NCBI RefSeq assembly: GCF_029784165.1
Contig: NC_073695.1
Span: forward strand, 202,263,136-202,327,135
Length of the DNA stretch: 64,000 nt
Direction: 5' to 3'
DNA from: Wyeomyia smithii
Lineage: Eukaryota; Arthropoda; Insecta; Diptera; Culicidae
Shown: positions 60,821-64,000 of the stretch, piece after piece
Numbering within the stretch: the stretch's first letter is position 1
Layout: each line of letters opens with the position of its first letter
The notes under the pieces: generated by a model
The model's database searches: none
The model's input: only the letters and a program-made list of their open reading frames with translations
Told to the model about the DNA's origin: nothing
Program-made: the position numbers and the translations under genes

Positions 60821-62929
60821 AAAAAATCACAGGAGGGTTGTGTGCAAAGCCACGACCGCAAGGTTGAAGTAGAATACTTTTACACAGCTCTACTTACGGC
60901 TGTAAATTAACCTACGGCCGGCGTATCGGTTCGCGCCGCTTATCGCGTTTAGCCTGGCAGACGCCTAATGCGCACGGCCAACACAATAAAAAGGTGTTTT
61001 CACACTGAAAATTAGACACGGCTTTACTGGAGTAGGTGTTGGCAAATGCATCTACCGCTAATACCGCCGCTATCGTACGAAAAATGACGCGCGTCTAAGA
61101 ACACCCGAACTGTTTCGCCGTGCCGCTTCCATTTACTTCCTTATTAAATCGGCCTTAGGGAAGAACCGGCTGCACCTACCGCTGAGGCTGTAACCATACT
61201 GCTACTGGTACCCAAAGCTATTAACTCTTCAAATAAAATGTTTTATTTGTCCTCAAAAGAACAATTGGTCAATTCCATATCGGATATGATGCAATCGCAT
61301 CTCTGTATTATTACCGACAGTAATATTCTTCTAAACAAAATGATCCAACTTTTCCATTAGAGGAAGTGCCGGCTGATGTACCGCGAAAATCTCGCCCGAT
61401 CGCTCGCGTTGGCGTTCAGCCTGGCAGAGGCCTGAGACGTGGTGACCAACCACAGGGCAAGTGATTTGTTTAATTTGAAGGCAGCCACAGGCGCGACCCG
61501 CTGCTATGGTCTGTTACTGCTGAGTGCCGATATCTGCTGTTACTGCTGTCAACGATGTGGACGGTCCATCCAGTTCACATTTCGACTAATGAATGTAGCT
61601 AGTTTTCCCAGAAACACTCTTTTATAGCCGAAGGGTGCTACGTAATAGGCCACGCCTTTCAGTTCAGGTTTACCATTTCCTTATGTTCTTTAGACGAATT
61701 ATTCCAAAATTCGCATTTGATTTTTGTATCCAGCGAATAAACACCGATGGTGCTCTCACACACGCAACGGTTTTAACCCGTATCTTGTTGCGGTTGGTAA
61801 CATCAAACGATTTCGTTTGCTCGCTGTTGCGTGTTGCATCATGTTGCAACTTGGCAGCTGGGAGACGACGAAATTCTGTTTATGCTGATTGATTGAAGCG
61901 ACTTCATATTAGCTCTGCATAGTCGAACTAACTGCTTTTGTGAATGCGTTCTAACAGGGCAGTTTATTATTCAATGTCGGTTATGCTGATCGCAGCCTTT
62001 GCGCTACAGTGGGGGTTTACTAAATAAAGTAAAAATTAGACATCTACAACAGAATTTGATTGCATCCCGCACATAATGTCTGCTTGTGTTGATGCCAGAA
62101 AATTATTAACCTTCAATTATTCTTTTATTTGCCTTGAAAAAAGCATTTTGCGGTTCAAAATCGGTTGCTAATTACAACCTTTGAGCTGCCCTAACATTGG
62201 GGGAATTAAGATACACGGACAACATGCACTGTGGAAGCTATTTCACATTTAGTAAATTCGACGGGTGCGACAGATTTCAATTGCTAGGATGCAACACAGA
62301 ATGCTTGCTTGCGTTGACAAAAATTATTAACTTTCAATGACTTGATTATTTGCCTTAAAAAGGCATTTTGATTTCCAAAATTGGATTTACTGATGGCAAT
62401 CTTCATGCTGCCCCAACACGGGGGGAATAATGGCTGTCTGGCGGCACACGCTGAGAAAAACCGCGCTGCTCCTGAGACGTGGTGACCAACCACAGGTCTA
62501 GTGCTGCTGCTAAGGAAGGACGACTGCTGTTGTCGCTGTCTAGAACTATTATGAGCGGCTCCGGCTGAAACAGGCTCTTATATAGGCCAAATAGCATGTT
62601 TTCAATTGCAAGGTATATGATCCTGTCGACCGTGCTTGGAAAGCAAGCATATAACGACCAATCAGAGGTCGAATTTTTCGTTTTGACAAGGCTTGACTAT
62701 TTTCAATAGTACAACAGTGTGAATAATAAAATAACAATTATCTTATTTTGGGAAGAATCTTAGAAGATTTTCCAATCTATTGCTGCAAGAACGAAGGAAA
62801 TCCATCGAATACTAACCGATTTATTAGCATTTGAAATTGGACATATTTTTCACTTTTTTCGGTTTTAGATTTTCATTTCACATCCCTATGTAGCCGAACT
62901 TCCTGAGAGAAGTATTCTACTTCAAAAAA
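60821..62929 (-). mobile_element. 2.1-kb promoter-bearing element, copy 3
   Basis: By eye the same length as copy 1 (2109 bp) and differing at only a few bases. Examples: GATGGTGCTC here against GATGGGGCTC in copy 1, CATTTAGT against CATTCAGT, and AAAATAACAA against AAAATTACAA. The TATA modules, central palindrome and inverted ends are the same. The flanking DNA differs from that of copies 1 and 2, so each is a separate insertion rather than part of a longer duplication. Confidence 0.82.
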
Positions 62930-63339
62930 TTTCATTGGAGACAAAACCAACGAGCAAGGTTGATGGTAAATAGTCGATCAAAAATATTAGTTCATGTCGT
63001 ATCACACTCCGGAAAAATCCTCTGGTTACATATGGGTGATCAGTAAATAACTTCTATAGTTTCTGTGTGCTCTAGCTACATTTTGTGTTATGGGAACAAG
63101 ACGCCTCATGAAAATAATGAATCAATCATGATTTCCATGAATCTGCTCAAGAAACATTGTTTTTTGATATGGTAAGCAAGCAACAAAAACATTGAATTAA
63201 CATTTCTCTCAGTAGTCGTTTCAAACATTAGTTATATCCGATAATTTTGTTTAGTACATACTAAACCACTATTTTAAAAATACTGTTTGATTTCTTCTTT
63301 AATTTTCCATGTTATTTCTTCTTAATCTATCTAAACATA

Positions 63340-63760
63340 TGAAAATGCAGCTCTGTCTGTCAGTCTGTCTGATCCATATAGGCTTGGAGACTACCGAACC
63401 GATCAGTGTGAAATTTTGTATATAGGGGTTTTAGGGGCCGGGAGAGGTGACTAAGATAGTTCGACGATCCTCCCTCTTCTGTAAGGGAGGGGTCTCATAC
63501 AAATGAAACACTAATTTCTGCATATCTCGAGAAATAATCAAGTAAATGGAACCAAATTCGATATGTTGAGGTTTTTGAGAGTCAAAAAGAAATTCATGGT
63601 GGTTCGGCACCCCTCCGTCTTCTGGAAGAGAGGGCTCATACAATAAAACAACAATATCGCACGCTAGCTTGGGGGGCTAATGCGGTCTCGACAGGCCCGT
63701 AGGTACCGGGGGGGCTATGGGGGGCTTAGCCCCCTCACGCGTTTGTATTGCCCCACCACG
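63340..63760. repeat. unclassified interspersed repeat
   Basis: Contains TCTGTCTGTCAGTCTGTCTG followed by CCATATAGGCTTGGAGACTAC, two related blocks with CCTCC(C/G)TCTTCTG, and a G-rich end near GGTACCGGGGGGGC. The internal repetition suggests a non-autonomous mobile element, but I cannot name the family or fix its ends. Confidence 0.4.
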
Positions 63761-64000
63761 CAATTTTCTCATGTATGTGATTGATACTAGGTGAAAAAAT
63801 CCAAAAGAAAAATCTTAAATATTAGCAATAAGCATTATTGAATAGTCACCAGTTTTTTCAATGTTAACGGTATCAGTGAATTTTTTGGTCGAGCAAATAT
63901 GGCATAAAGAATAAGTTCTTCAATCTTTTGGTGAGCCAGTATCCAGTAACTTCCTGCAATATGATCTTGTGATTCATGTTCATGTTCGGTTCAATATATT
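63761..64000. other. intergenic DNA to window end
   Basis: Nothing recognised. Confidence 0.35.

Overview
The window reads as nuclear DNA of a culicine mosquito, most likely Aedes. Genes are sparse and split by short introns of 53-69 nt. Most of the sequence is transposon debris of families typical of mosquitoes: R1, LOA, I and RTE-clade LINEs, tRNA-derived SINEs, mariner and hAT relics, and many inverted-repeat elements. I see no bacterial operon, CRISPR array, rRNA or free-standing tRNA gene. The species call is an inference from this composition.

Host genes: three plus-strand paralogues of the SLC6 family (sodium-coupled nutrient amino acid transporter type, NAAT) lie at 4.3-6.3 kb (gene 1), 27.8-35.6 kb (gene 2) and 57.2-59.3 kb (gene 3). 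Genes 1 and 3 are intact across all twelve expected membrane segments, but their first coding exon was not located. Gene 2 has a recognisable first exon, yet it lacks the stretch from the end of TM3 through TM6. It also carries a 5-kb intron filled by a heptanucleotide satellite, and it ends with a GC-AG intron. The three genes share several intron positions and differ at others, as expected of an old tandem array.

Layout: 0.8-1.65 kb mariner relic; 4.3-6.3 gene 1; 6.7 SINE; 7.4-7.8 a TATA/Inr/DPE-like core promoter with no recognisable gene; 7.9-13.2 a complete but disabled R1-clade LINE inside a GT-rich minisatellite; 15.0-17.9 LOA-type LINE remnant; 18.1-18.6 inverted-repeat element; 19.2 SINE; 20.4-22.6 R1 fragments with a nested hAT MITE; 22.9-25.0 nested cluster of a TA-flanked MITE; 25.1-26.0 possible solo LTR; 27.8-35.6 gene 2; 37.6-38.9, 39.15-40.28 and 40.53-40.94 three different inverted-repeat elements; 41.2-43.1 a 5'-truncated I-type LINE with target duplication; 43.9-47.7 a foldback element split by an RTE LINE; 47.8-49.1 a second RTE remnant; 49.8-62.9 three copies of a roughly 2.1-kb inverted-repeat element with no transposase, of which copy 2 sits in a plus-strand RTE remnant (53.0-57.1 kb); 57.2-59.3 gene 3.

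The best lead for something undescribed is the 2.1-kb element. Copies 1 and 3 differ at only a few bases by eye. The element carries two TATA-type promoter-like modules, and a diverged relative of one of them stands at 7.4-7.8 kb. Next in interest are the transporter that lost three membrane segments in frame, and the 395-bp-armed hairpin at 39-40 kb.
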